Shown here: piece by piece, positions 35,352-46,019 of the stretch
Position numbering within the stretch: the first letter of the stretch is position 1
How the letters are laid out: every line of letters begins with the position of its first letter
NCBI GenBank assembly: GCA_015680905.1
Contig: CM027382.1
Span: 20,867,501-20,931,500, forward strand
From: Coptis chinensis
Lineage: Eukaryota; Streptophyta; Magnoliopsida; Ranunculales; Ranunculaceae
Reading direction: 5' to 3'
Length of the DNA: 64,000 bases
Position numbers and translations under genes: made by a program
The notes under the pieces: model-generated
Database searches by the model: none
Seen by the model: only the letters and a program-made list of their open reading frames with translations
Told to the model about the DNA's origin: nothing

Positions 35352-36183
35352 TAACCGTAGCCATTACTTGTCTTATGGCGTTTGGGATTGTTGTTTGTAA
35401 TGAATTTTTGATTAGAAGGTTTTTCTTTGATGAGTTTTGGATATGAATATGTCATTAAACAAAGGAGGTTATGTCCAATTTTTTTTAGAAATTATAAGTT
35501 AGTTTTTTTACCGAGTTTTTGTGTTAGACTTGGGTGTTGTTCATGATTGTTGTTTGTCTTATTTATTATTTTCAAAGTATATTAGCATGTTTTGGATATG
35601 AATATGTCAATAAAACAAATGAGGTTATGGCAAAAAAAAATTAAAAATTTATAAGTTCGTATGTTTCCAAAAATTTCACATTCGTTTCACTCGTTTCACT
35701 CATTTCACATTCGTTTAACTCATTTCCTGTCTTTGTTGAAACAGAAAATTTTGATGGAATATCACTCATTTTTGCAGGTGGTTTGGTTCTAACAGGTGCT
35801 GACAGGAATAGTGTATGGGGATAATGAGACGAAATGTAACATCCCGTCTGGTTTTTTTAGATCGAGACGGAATGTAACATCCCGTCTGGTTTTTAAGTCC
35901 TTCTTACTGCATCTTTTACTATTCCAAACATTGGAATTATGGATGGGGATGGTGGCCCATTGGAATTATTGAGGGTACATTTGGATAGACATTTGGATAC
36001 AATGTGTTGTCACTTGGAGAGTGAACAAAAATCTGATAAAATGTGTTGTCAATTGGTAAGTGGACCAAAATCGAAGTATCATATGTGACCTTACCTTTCA
36101 TATTTCGTTTTACTCTTCTTTCTTTTAGATCAAACAAATAAACAACCATCTTCTTCCCCACAACCAAGCTAAAAATAGGAAAA
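35352..36183. other. Spacer between the PMD and transposase genes
   Basis: AT-rich spacer with the middle pair of GACGGAATGTAACATCCCGT hairpins and a short TTCACATTCGTTTCACTC-type repeat (about 35675-35725). It presumably contains the transposase promoter, though no clear TATA box stands out. Confidence 0.5.
35827..35889. repeat. Middle pair of hairpin palindromes in the Pong-like element
   Basis: AGACGAAATGTAACATCCCG followed by TCT (35827-35849), then GAGACGGAATGTAACATCCC followed by GTCT (about 35863-35887), are the same palindrome as at the left end. Confidence 0.8.
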
Positions 36184-37677
36184 ATGTCTAGAGAAGAAAG
36201 AATTGCATATAACCAAAGGTTATAGGGAGGATCTAGTAGTAATAGTTCGTCTTCTGGTTTCATCGGGTCGTCTTCTGGTACTTCTGCTGAAGATGACTAC
36301 ATGGAAAGAGTAAGAGATGAGCATAATGATATGATGAGGCGAAGGAGGAGGAGGAGGTTGCAATTATTATCCACTGCTGGGGCATTAATGACTCAAGCAG
36401 CCATTAAAATCGAAGATGTGGATACAGACAAACGCGGTGGATCTGTGAATGGTAGAGAGTACACGTTTAGAGATGGTGGTGATTTCAGCAAACAAAAGAT
36501 AATGAGGGATTACTTCACAACACCTTGTAGGTGGCCTCCTCATAAGTTTAGACGAAGGTACAGGATGACAAGAGAGGTTTTTATGTATATGTTGCATACT
36601 GTTGCATCATTCGACGATTACTTTAAAGACAAGGTGGATGGATTGGGTCGGCAAGCAATTTCTGGGTTACATAAGGGACTAGCTGCAGTTGCACAATTAG
36701 CAACTGGTTGTTCTTCTGATTCAACGGATGAGTATTTACAAATTGGAGATTCCACATCAAATGTATCTATGAAGCGTTGGTGCAAGGCAATTATCACGGC
36801 GTTGGAGGAAGAGTACTTGAGACGACCAAACCGAAAGGCGCATTAATCGCTAGGATATTAGCTGAAAATACGGCAAGGGGTTTTCTAGGAATGCTTGGAT
36901 CAATCGACTGTATGCACTGGGTGTGGAAGAATTGTCCAAGTGGATGGGCTGGAACACATGTAGGGTACAAGAAGGAACTAACTTTGATACTTGAAGCCGT
37001 TGCAGACAAACATTGTTGGATCTGGCATTGCTTCTTCGGCTTACCAGGTTCGCATAATGACATTAACGTGCTTCATCGTTCTCATGTTTTTAAATCATTC
37101 GAGCAAGGTGAGGCTCCTGCTGTTGCATTTAATGTGAATGGTAATGACTATGATATGGGATATTATCTTGCTGATGGTATTTACCCAAAATGGGGCACAT
37201 TTGTTCAAGCCATTCGTTATCCAAGAAATAAGCATGAAAAGATCTTTACTCAACGTCAAGAAGCTGCAAGAAAGGATGTTGAAAGGACATTTGGAAATTT
37301 GCAGGCACGATGGCATATTGTTAAGGCTTCTGCGCGTTATCATAGTGTTGTTGTTCTTGGAGACATAATGAAGGTATGCATTATAATGCATAATATGATT
37401 GTTGAGAATGAACGTGAAAGTGGAGTTTGGAATTGGAAAAGGTCAGAGGAAAGAAACAATACCTGCGCTCTTTCAGGAAGATGATGGTTTTCATTTTGTC
37501 TATCAGATGATTGAAGTAAGAAATAAGATCAGAAATAAAGTTACACATACTAATCTTCAAAAGGACTTAGTTGAACATGTTTTTAATTGGACTGGTATTG
37601 AAGAAACAACAGATCCGGTACCAATTTATGATCCAAATTGGTCGGATCCAGATGAGGGAGAAGGAGGCAGAAATTAA
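36184..37677 (+). pseudogene. Harbinger (Pong/HARBI1-like, DDE_Tnp_4) transposase
   Basis: The likely start is the ATG at 36184 (MSREERIAYNQRL), followed by an in-frame TAG at codon 14. The frame is then open from 36226 through a basic RRRRRRR stretch and CRWPPHKFRRRYRMTREVF. A frame change around 36830-36850 leads to ARILAENTARGFLGMLGSID, which holds the first catalytic D; the second is in YYLADGIYPKWG and the E is in ARKDVERTFGNLQARWHIVK. A second frame change near 37440 leads to FQEDDGFHFVYQMIEVRNKI and the C-terminus at 37677. All three DDE residues survive. The enzyme cuts and joins the element at TWA targets together with ORF1. One stop and two frameshifts make this copy inactive. Confidence 0.85.
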
Positions 37678-38009
37678 AATGGAAATGAAAGTGTATTTCC
37701 TATGTATTTCCTAACTTGAACTATTAAGTTCCAACGTATTTTCTATGTATTTCCTAATGTATTTCCTATGTAATTCCTATAAGTTCTTATGTGTTTAATG
37801 AGTTGTGTTTTAATGAACTAAATGCACTATGTATTTTAATTTTATTGGTAATTGTATTTCTATGAAAATAATTATATTGGACAGAACATACATAGTGCAT
37901 TAATTAAAAAAACAATTAGATAAAAATACATAGTTCATTAATTAAAAATACAATGAAATTAAAATACATAGTGCTTTAATTAAAATAAAATACTAGATAT
38001 TACATAAGC
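37678..38009. other. Convergent 3' ends of the transposase and ORF1
   Basis: AT-rich DNA with repeated TTCCTATGTATTTCCTA units (37690-37785) and repeated TACATAGTGCATTAATTAAA units (37884-37985). Both genes end here tail to tail. Confidence 0.6.
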
Positions 38010-39154
38010 TTAGTTAGAGCTAGAACCACCTCTAGCCCTTACCCATTCAGCACGTATTTCAGCTTGTTGTTGCTCGATTATAAAAGCGGTATCGGGATGG
38101 AGGACACTTGTATCGGTCGCTAAAATCTTAGCTTCATATTGCATCTTTTGAAGCCAATTTTTTTTCCAATTGAACCTGATTTTTTTCTGCTTGAATCCGA
38201 TTTTTTTCTTCTCTTGCCATCACAGTTCTTTGACCATATGCAAGTTTCCTTTCCCTAAGTTCTAAGCATTTTTGTGTTTCATTTGCATCCTGTGAAAATG
38301 TATCCTCTAAACGTGTAAAGTAACCCTCCAACATACCAACTGATTTTTCTTGGTTCCTTTTGGACTTGGCTTTCTTCGATCCAAGAGGACGCTCCATTTC
38401 TTTTGGACGCTCTATTTCTTGAGAACCCTCCAATTCAACTCCACCAACACTTGGTGAATTAGAAGTTGAATCTTCACCATCATTTTTGCGACCTTTTCCC
38501 TTTGTGGGGCGGCTTGAACTTGCTTCAAAAATGTTACTCCACTTTGGATTATCCTTGAGTATAACGTAACAATGATCAAGTGAAAAAGCTGATTTTTCTT
38601 GTAGTTGGTACGTCATCCTTGCCTCGGATAACTAAAAAATAAAATGGTGGTAATTAGACTAAAATAATCACTAGGACTAAGATAATTAAACTAAAATAAT
38701 AATTAGACTAAGATAATAATTAGATTAAGACTAAAATGGAAATAATAAATACACTAAGATAATTAGACTAAGACGGAAATAATTAGACTAAGACTAAGAT
38801 AATCAATAAATTCCAAATTGACAACGTTGTAATTACCCGGCTTTGTATTGTTGTACCACTTGCATGTCGAGCCTCCACCGCATTCACAATTGCAACAAAC
38901 TTGTTCATCATTTTTGAAATATATTTCCACCTACCGCTAATTGAATCGGGAGACCTATCCAACCCACGTGCTTGATTGAACTCGTTTGTTACACGATTCC
39001 AAAATCCTTTTGCATTTTGGAAAGCACCAACAATGGAGTCTTCATTAATTTTTATCCAAGCAAGACATAGAGCTTGATCATCGGACATGCTAAAGTGAGT
39101 TCTCGCTTTTGCTTGAGTGCTACCACTTGCTTGAGATGCTTGAGTTGATGCCAT
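38010..39154 (-). pseudogene. Harbinger ORF1 (Myb/SANT-like DNA-binding protein)
   Basis: Exon 1 (39154-38837) starts MASTQASQASGSTQAKARTH and contains a trihelix/SANT-type pattern with DQALCLAWIKINEDSIVG, FWNRVTNEFNQ and ISGRWKYISKMMNKF. Exon 2 (38631-38010) gives CYVILKDNPKWSNIFEASSS, then basic linker GSKKAKSKRNQEKS and a coiled-coil-rich C-terminus, the NAM-associated type end. A run of A residues at about 38162-38170 (plus-strand T run) shifts the frame; in the shifted frame the expected end QYEAKILATDTSVLHPDTAF ... RARGGSSSN and a stop at 38010 follow. The protein partners the transposase for nuclear import and end binding in Pong/PIF systems. Apart from the homopolymer slip it looks intact. 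Confidence 0.82.
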
Positions 39155-39330
39155 TTGATATTTGGTTTTTTTTTAAGAACTGATTTTAAAGAAGAAGAAA
39201 TATGATATATAATTGTTGGAAGTGTGAGTTGAAATAAAACAAATGTTGTATATATACCAAAGTTTTTTATTTTGACCGTTTTTTACCGTTCTGACTTTTT
39301 GACCGTTGGTAAACTAGCCATTAGGACTCC

Positions 39331-39393
39331 GGACGGGATGTTGGATTCCGTCTGGTGAGTTTTGTAATCCAGACGGAATCCAACATCTTGTCC
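39331..39393. repeat. Hairpin half-palindromes near the right end of the Pong-like element
   Basis: GGACGGGATGTTGGATTCCG with TCTGG (39331-39355) and CCAGACGGAATCCAACATCT (39369 onwards) mirror the left-end hairpins. Confidence 0.75.
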
Positions 39394-39558
39394 AAAGTTA
39401 ACAAGTCAATGAAAAACTCGGTGGAAGGTTTCACCTTGTTTTGAACTGGGGAAAATATTCACCGAGTTTATCACCCTGCATTGCACATCGCTTTTGGATC
39501 CAACTAGGTGAAAGTTTTCACAAACCCCCCTTATTTCCCTGCATTGCAAATGCTCTAA

Positions 39559-40216
39559 TGCATTTTTTCTTTTGCCAACATGAAATAGAAACCCAATTGA
39601 GTGAGAATACCTTAATACATATGTTTACTGACTTTCTATAGTTAATTGATTGCTAGGTGAGAGGGTGAATAAAACTAGCTTTCAAGTAATCTCTGTTAGT
39701 GTGAAGCAATATCAATGGAGAATTATCAATTATGGACATGAAATCAAGAGTGGATTAGTCCCAGATCAAGAAAAACTTCATGACCTGGTTTATTAGAGTT
39801 TTTTCTTTTTTTCTTTATTTTTCTTTCATTCGTGGTAAAATGGTACATGAGTATTTAAACATTATGTCACCTCCTATTTTACTGGGATGAGATTGAAACG
39901 TGTATGGTTGAGATTTGGTTTGGAGCCCTTGGAGGAAAACCTGCTGGGAGCAAAGGTCTGACCTCTGACACATCCGAAATCAGGGGATGAAAGAACCATG
40001 ACTACAAGATGTGGCAATATTTGTCTATGTAGAGTCGCTATATCGTGATGCATGCTTTGCCATGAGGCTGGAAGAGGCAAAATGATGGAGATGAAGTAGG
40101 TACGTGTTATGTTGAGGTTCTGTATTTAGGCTTTAGTAGATACACAATTACAGTTAACTCTAAATAAGACAGATCCACACCAGTTACATTGAAATGCCCT
40201 AGTCTGAAGACTTACA
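39559..40216. other. Intergenic DNA upstream of the P450
   Basis: No gene is recognised. A TCTTTTT-rich stretch lies at about 39795-39830. Confidence 0.5.
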
Positions 40217-40416
40217 TTGCCCGAAGGCTCATTAACCCCGAAGAGACACTAGCCTGAAGGATTATATTGCCCGAAGGCTCATTAACCCCGAAGAGACACT
40301 AGCCCGAAGGATTATATTGCCCGAAAGCTCATTAACTCCGAAGAGACACTACCCCCGAAGGATTATATTGCCCGAAGGCTCATCAACCCCGAAGAAAACC
40401 TAGCCCGAAAGCTTTA
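40217..40416 (+). repeat. Four-copy 50-bp minisatellite upstream of the P450
   Basis: The unit ATTGCCCGAAGGCTCATTAA, then CCCCGAAGAGACACTAGCC and TGAAGGATTAT, is repeated about four times with few changes, about 630-830 bp upstream of the P450 TATA box. Confidence 0.88.
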
Positions 40417-40419
40417 TCC

Positions 40420-40547
40420 GATGTGCCATTTTGAATAGACCCAACACAATATATTACAGTTGACACAAAGAGTAATGACAGATGCGCCATTTTGAATAGA
40501 CCCAACATAATATATTACAGTTGACACAAAAGAGTAATGGCAGAATT
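40420..40547 (+). repeat. Two-copy ~65-bp tandem repeat
   Basis: The unit GCCATTTTGAATAGACCCAA followed by a TATATTACAGTTGACACAAA stretch occurs twice, directly after the minisatellite. Confidence 0.85.
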
Positions 40548-40659
40548 ATTATCATTTCACTTGACAACCAATACAACATAATTGTAATCCTAAGATACCC
40601 ATTAGATCAAACTTTACCTGATCCAGCTTTGTTCTCACATGCCGCCCTTACGTCTTCCA

Positions 40660-40860
40660 ATCAATGTTCGTGATTCCGAACGAAATTTCGGAATTCCGTT
40701 CAATATTTCAGTTTTTCAAAAAATTGGAATTCCAAATATAGAGTCGAAATATTAATTATTCCGAAATCAATCAAAATTCCAAATATAATAGGAGTCGAAA
40801 TTTGATGAATTTCGGTTTTTGGATTTGTCGGAATTCCAAAATCCCGAACTATGCTTCAAA
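40660..40860. repeat. Cluster of GGAATTCC / CGAAATTTCG palindromes
   Basis: CCGAACGAAATTTCGGAATT and related GAATTCC, CGAAATAT and CGAAATTTG motifs recur in both orientations, giving a self-complementary AT-rich block upstream of the P450. A MITE remnant is possible, but no TSD was found. Confidence 0.5.
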
Positions 40861-41031
40861 CAACCTCGGCCCAGATGCCCAGTCAAGTAAATGTATTCCA
40901 TCAGCATCCATAGTTCTGACTTTGTAATCCGCCTTTCCAGTGCCTCGACAAATTCCAGCGTCACAACATAAGCATTCGCTACATACTCCATCACATTATG
41001 CCAAACTCTTTGGAAAAAGGAGAGGAATCTG

Positions 41032-41038
41032 TATATAA
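41032..41038 (+). promoter_or_regulatory. TATA box of the P450 gene
   Basis: TATATAA lies 49 bp upstream of the ATG at 41087, so transcription would start near 41065. That is downstream of the in-frame ATG at 41045, which argues for 41087 as the true start. Confidence 0.65.
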
Positions 41039-41086
41039 GGAAGTATGTTAGAGTTGATAGCCATTCTTCTCTTTATTCCTCACACC

Positions 41087-42798
41087 ATGGTACTCGAAAT
41101 CAATACAGCAATCTATACCTTCATCTTCCTTCTCCTAGTGATTTTCTATCGAAAACTTTTATCGTCCAAGAGCCAAACAGGCCTCCCCTGTCTCCCACCT
41201 AGTCCCAGAGGACTGCCAATCGTTGGACACCTTCACCTCCTCAACAACACACCTCACCCATCATTCCACAATCTGTGCACCCGTTATGGTCCTTTGATCC
41301 ATCTCCGCCTTGGCTCAGTCCTTTGCATAATTGCTTCAACCCCAGAACTTGCGAAAGAACTCCTCATTACCAACGGCCTCACCTTCGCTTCACGTCCAAT
41401 GAATATCGTAATCAATCTCCTTACTTATAATTCTTCAGGATTTTCATTTGCTCCTTATGGACCTTATTGGAAGTTCCTAAAAAAGATTGTTACTTCAGAA
41501 TTACTTGGTGAAAGAACTCTTGGGCAGCTACAACATATTCGATACAACGAGACTTCACAATTAGTACATTTGCTAGTAGACAGAGCTCATAGTGGGAAAA
41601 TTGTGAACTTATCCCAAGAAGTAATGAAGCTTTCAAACAATATAATTTCTCAAATGATGTTGAATATTAGATGTTCTGGGGAGGATGAGAAAGCTAGGGA
41701 GATTAGAAGTTTGGTTCGAGAGGCCACAGAGTTAGTTGCCCAGTTTAACTTTTCAGATTTCATATGGTTTCTTCAGAATCTTGATTTGCAAGGAATTAAA
41801 AAGAAGGCGAAGACTATGAACCACAGATTTGATTTTTTACTTGAAAAAATAATAACGGAGCGGGAAGTAGATAGAAATAAGCAGAAGGAGAAGAGGGGTA
41901 ATGAAGGACTAGGTAAACAAAAGATGACTGATTTTCTCAGTATCTTGTTGGATATATCAGACGACGAGAACTCAAGCATTAGGCTAACCAGAGAAAATAT
42001 TAAGGCTTTCTTATTTGTAAGTTAATTGTTACCATTATATATATTGTTCTCCTTTGTTGAAGGAGCATGCATTGAACCCTATCATTTACTAATTTTACAT
42101 TTTTGTAGGATTTCCTTTCAGCTGGAACTGATACATCTGGGATTGTTGTGGAGTGGGCAATGTCTGAACTTATAAACCATCCATGCATATTGGAAAAAGC
42201 AAGAAAAGAGATAGATTCAATTGTGGGACAAAACAGGCTGGTCAATGAAACTGACATACCAAATCTTTCATATATACAAGCCATATTCAAAGAAACAGTT
42301 AGACTACATCCACCAATACCAATATTTGAAAGAGAATCAACTCAAGATTGCAAGATTGGAGGTTACCTCATTCCAGCAAAAACCATTCTCTTTATTAGCA
42401 ATTGGTCTATTTGTAGAGACCCAAATAATTGGAAAGACCCTCTTGAATTTCAACCAGAAAGGTTCATGTCTGACAGCGAAACTGATGATAATGCTGGCAT
42501 AGTGGATGTTAGAGGCCAACATTTTAATCTCCTGCCATTTGGTTCTGGAAGAAGGGGGTGTCCAGGAGTGTCGCTTGCTGTGCAAGTTGTTCCTACAGTA
42601 TTAGCTTTGTTGATTCAGTGCTTTCATTGGAAGATAGCAGGCTATGGCGATGAGATGACAGGAAAGCTTGTCGATATGACTGAACGGCCAGGATTGACTG
42701 TTCCCAAGGCACAGCCTCTCATGCTTGTGCCATCAACCCGGCTGAGACCATTTCCCAACTATGCGGATTGCGGACTTATAAGAGTGGCCAGAGAATGA
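41087..42798 (+). CDS. Cytochrome P450, CYP93-like (two exons)
   Basis: Exon 1 is 41087-42016 and exon 2 is 42109-42798, joined by one phase-0 GT/AG intron at the position usual for A-type plant P450s (AFLF | [10 protein letters not shown]). The predicted protein is about 539 residues; CYP93 members are usually 510-520, the surplus being a C-terminal tail. An N-terminal membrane anchor ([17 protein letters not shown]) and the proline hinge [14 protein letters not shown] are followed by the oxygen-binding helix I motif AGTDTS, ExxR in [13 protein letters not shown] in FQPERF and the heme loop [11 protein letters not shown]. The order [17 protein letters not shown] near the end is typical of CYP93. 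Such enzymes are ER-bound monooxygenases using a P450 reductase, mostly in flavonoid or triterpenoid metabolism; the substrate is not predictable here. The start at 41087 has good context (CACCATGG); an in-frame ATG at 41045 lies only 7 bp after the TATA box. No disruption is seen. Confidence 0.9.
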
Positions 42799-43193
42799 TC
42801 GATGATTCATTGTTCTACTGCTACTTCTACACATATTCGTGTTTGGGAGGCCCCTAATGGAATCTACTAAAGGTTTGTTTTTGTTTTTTGTTTTTCTTTT
42901 CGTTAAAAATTAAAAGGTTTTGTCGATTAACAGTTTTGTAAGGATTTTCCATTAATTATAAGTGAATGATCTCTTCTAGTCTTTCTGCTTGTAATCTGGG
43001 ATCCGTCTGTGACAGACATTCTCACAATTTTGTACTGTTTTTCTCTTTTTAAGAGAATTTAATCTTAGAACATCACTGATCGGCGCAATCATCAGTTCTC
43101 TGTTTCTTACATAATAGATTCTGTACTCCGATGTATGCATACATGGTACTGTGTGGATGGAGGAAAATTATCGGCAGGAAGGACATGTATCGG
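42799..43193 (+). other. P450 3' flank
   Basis: Contains the 3' UTR and terminator of the P450 (T-rich stretches at about 42880-42910 and 43038-43060). It ends at the hAT terminus at 43194. Confidence 0.5.
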
Positions 43194-46004
43194 CAGGGTC
43201 GACCCTGAGATTTGAGAGGCCCTAGGTGAGCTCTCAAAGCGGGCCTTAAGCTTTAACAAAAGAAAAAAATATATATATAAGCAAAAAAAAAATTTGTTAT
43301 TTATTTTGAAAGTAGGGGAAATAAAATCTAACCCCACCAAGTCACGAACTAATTAATTACATCAAGTAAAGTATTATCGAAAATTTCCCCGTCCCACAAT
43401 TTTAGCTGCAAAATCAATTATTACATTTGCATAGTCAAACTCTTCTACCAAAACTTTTTAAATAGATAATATATAGCTAATCCATTTAATCTATCTTGCG
43501 ACATGATCGATCAAAGGTAAGACTTAATCATCTTCAACTTTGAAAAGCTCCTCTCTGCAGAAGCAACTGTAACAGGTATAGTTAATAATATTCTGCAAGC
43601 AATCTACGCATTTGGAAAGCAACTAGCCCTTAAGTTCAAATGGTTTAGCACTTCAATTGTCTTCTTTGCGTCATCTAGTAAAACTTCTTTCAAAAGTTGC
43701 AATTCCAAAAATAACTCTGTCCCGTCAATATCAGAAATGTTGTCATCTTTAAGAAACTCTACTAAGTTGCCACAAGAAGCCTTTAAACTATCTTTGTCTA
43801 TAGACTTCAATTTTTCCAAATTAAACAGGAACCCAAAATGTTTCTCATATACTTGAAACTGTTCAAACCTACTCTTAAGAGAAGAAAGAGTTTGGTCAAC
43901 AATAAAAATGAAGTAATTGACTCTAAATGATTCTTCAGCTAACTGTGGCACCTCTTTATCCGCATTTTCATCAAATGTCTCTTTCTACGAATGATACGCT
44001 TTTCACAAAAAATAGGTTCAATTTGCATAGCACTTGCAATTTCTTTAGCTTCTATTATTGCTTCTTCAAATCCGGTTTCTCTATACTTTTCAAAAAAAAA
44101 TCAGCATTTACAGTTCACTAATATAACAACATCAATATGCACATCTTCAGTTTGTAAGAGTTTGCTAACAACATTAACACCATTCAATATCGTGTGCCAA
44201 ACAATCATACCAATCAAGAACTCAAAATTCTCAATATCATGTGTGGCTAGGGACTCAGCTTCACTCTAGTCTTCGGATCATCACTAGTATCCATTAATTC
44301 AACTAAAGCATCTCTTATCTGTGGAGTTTGATTTCTAATCGCTTTAACACTTTCCACATGACTTTCCTAACGTGTTTATGACAATACCTTCAAAGTAAGA
44401 TTAGGACCACTTTTCACATGTTCTTTGAAAACTTTCCACCGTTTTGTAGAAGAAGAAAACAATGTATATACACATTGCACCACTCCAAAAAAGGACACAA
44501 CTTTAGAGCAAGAGTTAGTCGTATCACACAATGCAAGATTTAGACGATGGCAACCATGCACATGGTGTATAAAAGCTATAGGATTTATTTTTAGCAATCT
44601 TTTTTGTACGCCTTTGTGTTTTTGTCTTTCATATTAGATCCATTGTCATAGCCTTGTCCCCTTACATCATTAATATCAAGCTGAAGAGTGCTCAATATAA
44701 CTTTCTGTTCATTAAAGAGTTCCAAACCCGATGTATTGCCCACCTTCATAAATTCTAAAAAGAACTTTTCAATCTTAAATGGATTTGTTGAGACATCCAC
44801 ACATCGTATCACCAACGACATTTGTTCTTCATGGCTTACATCTAGAGTGCAATCAAAAATAACTGAAAAGTACTTAGCCGCTTGAATTTTCTTAAGAATT
44901 GCATTTTTCACCTCACTTGCAAAAAAAATTATGATAACTCTTATAGTAATAGAATGTCACGGATTATCTACCCAAAATAAAAAGGCATTAATAGCGTCAC
45001 CTGCTAACATCTGAATTAGTTTATTTGGAATGTTGTGACCAAGATAATGATAGTGAATTCATGACTTTCAATACGTCGGATGTGCTCTTGCAATATTAGA
45101 TCGATCAAATTCTGCAATCATTTCAATCATGCTAAAAAAAAATACCGTTGTTTTCTTCTTTAATCTTCTCATTGTCCTCGCGAAATGTCGAAGTATTTTT
45201 AGTAAGAGCTTTCACAAGAACAAGTATCCTCAATAATAGTTGTCTCCAATGTTCTTTTTCTCGATTGATTTGTTGCTTCACACTTTTATCAATTGTTTCA
45301 TTCTTTCCTAACCTATTTTCTAACTCACACCAACTATTCAAGTGTCTTTTGTGCTCAATACTTTGTTCATGTTTTTGAAGATTTTCACTAATGCAAGATT
45401 TTTCCAATTTAAACATCCTTCACTATCTAATTGAGAAAGCCTTCCTCGTTGTTTGAACAACTTACAACAAAAACAAAATACCCTGTCCACCGAATGAGAA
45501 TAAACAAGCCACTCTCAATCCTACTTCAAACCATTATCCATACGTCGCACGTAGTGGAAGGTTGAAAAGTGTCTACCTTCATCATCTCTAGGAAAATTAG
45601 TAACATTGTCTCTTATTGGACCTTTTTCGACCAATAAATCTCTATATTTCTGATCAATCTTATCCCAATTTGCGGATCAAAATAGTTTGTCAGTCCATAT
45701 TCTCCATTCTCATTCATAGCTTCATTGAGTTCTTCTTGGCTTTAGTATTCATTGTCTCTTCATCTTCAGCATTTACTCTCTCTTCTAATTCAATATTATT
45801 CACCTCCTCTTCAGCTTCAACATTTAATCTCTCTTCAAATTCATCATTATATTCCCGCTCTCGTCATGTTCCATATTCACTATATTTTCAAGCTCCTCAT
45901 GCGCAACATCTTCATTAGAAGTCTCTGTTTGTCCACTTGTAGAAAGAAATTTAAGAATACTTCCCGCCTAAGATTGAGTGAGTTCTTCTTGTTTTTGCTT
46001 CTTT
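43194..46004 (-). mobile_element. TTF-type hAT transposon, cut by a CACTA element
   Basis: The left end CAGGGTCGACCCTGAG (43194) followed by GAGGCCCTAGGTGAGCTCTC is typical of TTF-zinc-finger hAT elements in plants. Most of the transposase reads on the minus strand from about 45990 down to 43490. The other end is not present before the CACTA terminus at 46005, so the CACTA element appears to have inserted at the 5' end of the transposase gene. The missing end would lie beyond the CACTA element. Confidence 0.75.
43490..45990 (-). pseudogene. TTF-domain hAT transposase (ZMYM1-like), degraded
   Basis: On the minus strand, in order: GSILKFLSTSGQTETSNEDV and an acidic Glu-rich N-terminus; the TTF zinc finger around 45560-45420 (RHFSTFHYVRR, VFCFCCKLFKQ); RLGKNETIDKSVKQQINREK and HWRQLLLRILVLVKAL (45416-45132); the catalytic core KYFSVIFDCTLDVSHEEQMS and NDVRGQGYDNGSNM (44911-44591); then HVHGCHRLNLALCDTTNSCS (44570-44510). 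The C-terminal dimerisation domain follows (43951-43500), ending in RILLTIPVTVASAERSFSKL. Stops and frameshifts separate these blocks, so it is inactive. The product would be a nuclear hAT transposase making 8-bp target duplications. Confidence 0.8.
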
Positions 46005-46019
46005 CACTACTAAAAAAAG

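Larger units (their letters stand above)
32571..39555 (+). mobile_element. Pong-like PIF/Harbinger transposon with an extra plant-mobile-domain gene
   Basis: The ends GAGCATTTATAATGCAGG and (reverse complement of the right end) GAGCATTTGCAATGCAGG are flanked by TAA at 32568-32570 and 39556-39558. The 6985-bp element contains both Harbinger genes in convergent order: transposase (+, 36184-37677) and Myb-like ORF1 (-, 39154-38010). In front of the transposase lies a third, spliced gene with a plant mobile domain (+, 32912-35351). Near-palindromic GACGGGATGTAACATCCCGTC-type hairpins lie near both ends and between the PMD and transposase genes. All three frames carry disruptions, so this copy is probably inactive, but it is almost full length. 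Confidence 0.88.

Noticed and set aside
40217-40416. Regular 50-bp repeats that could suggest a CRISPR-like array
   Set aside because: The units are contiguous without unique spacers and the genome is a plant nuclear genome; it is a minisatellite.
40767-40994. Minus-strand frame reading MMEYVANAYVVTLEFVEALE
   Set aside because: It looks mildly protein-like but matches no family I recognise and runs into the P450 promoter; not supported as a gene.
41045-41086. In-frame upstream ATG adding 14 residues to the P450
   Set aside because: It lies 7 bp after the TATA box, so it would be upstream of the transcription start; the next ATG has better context and gives the usual N-terminus.
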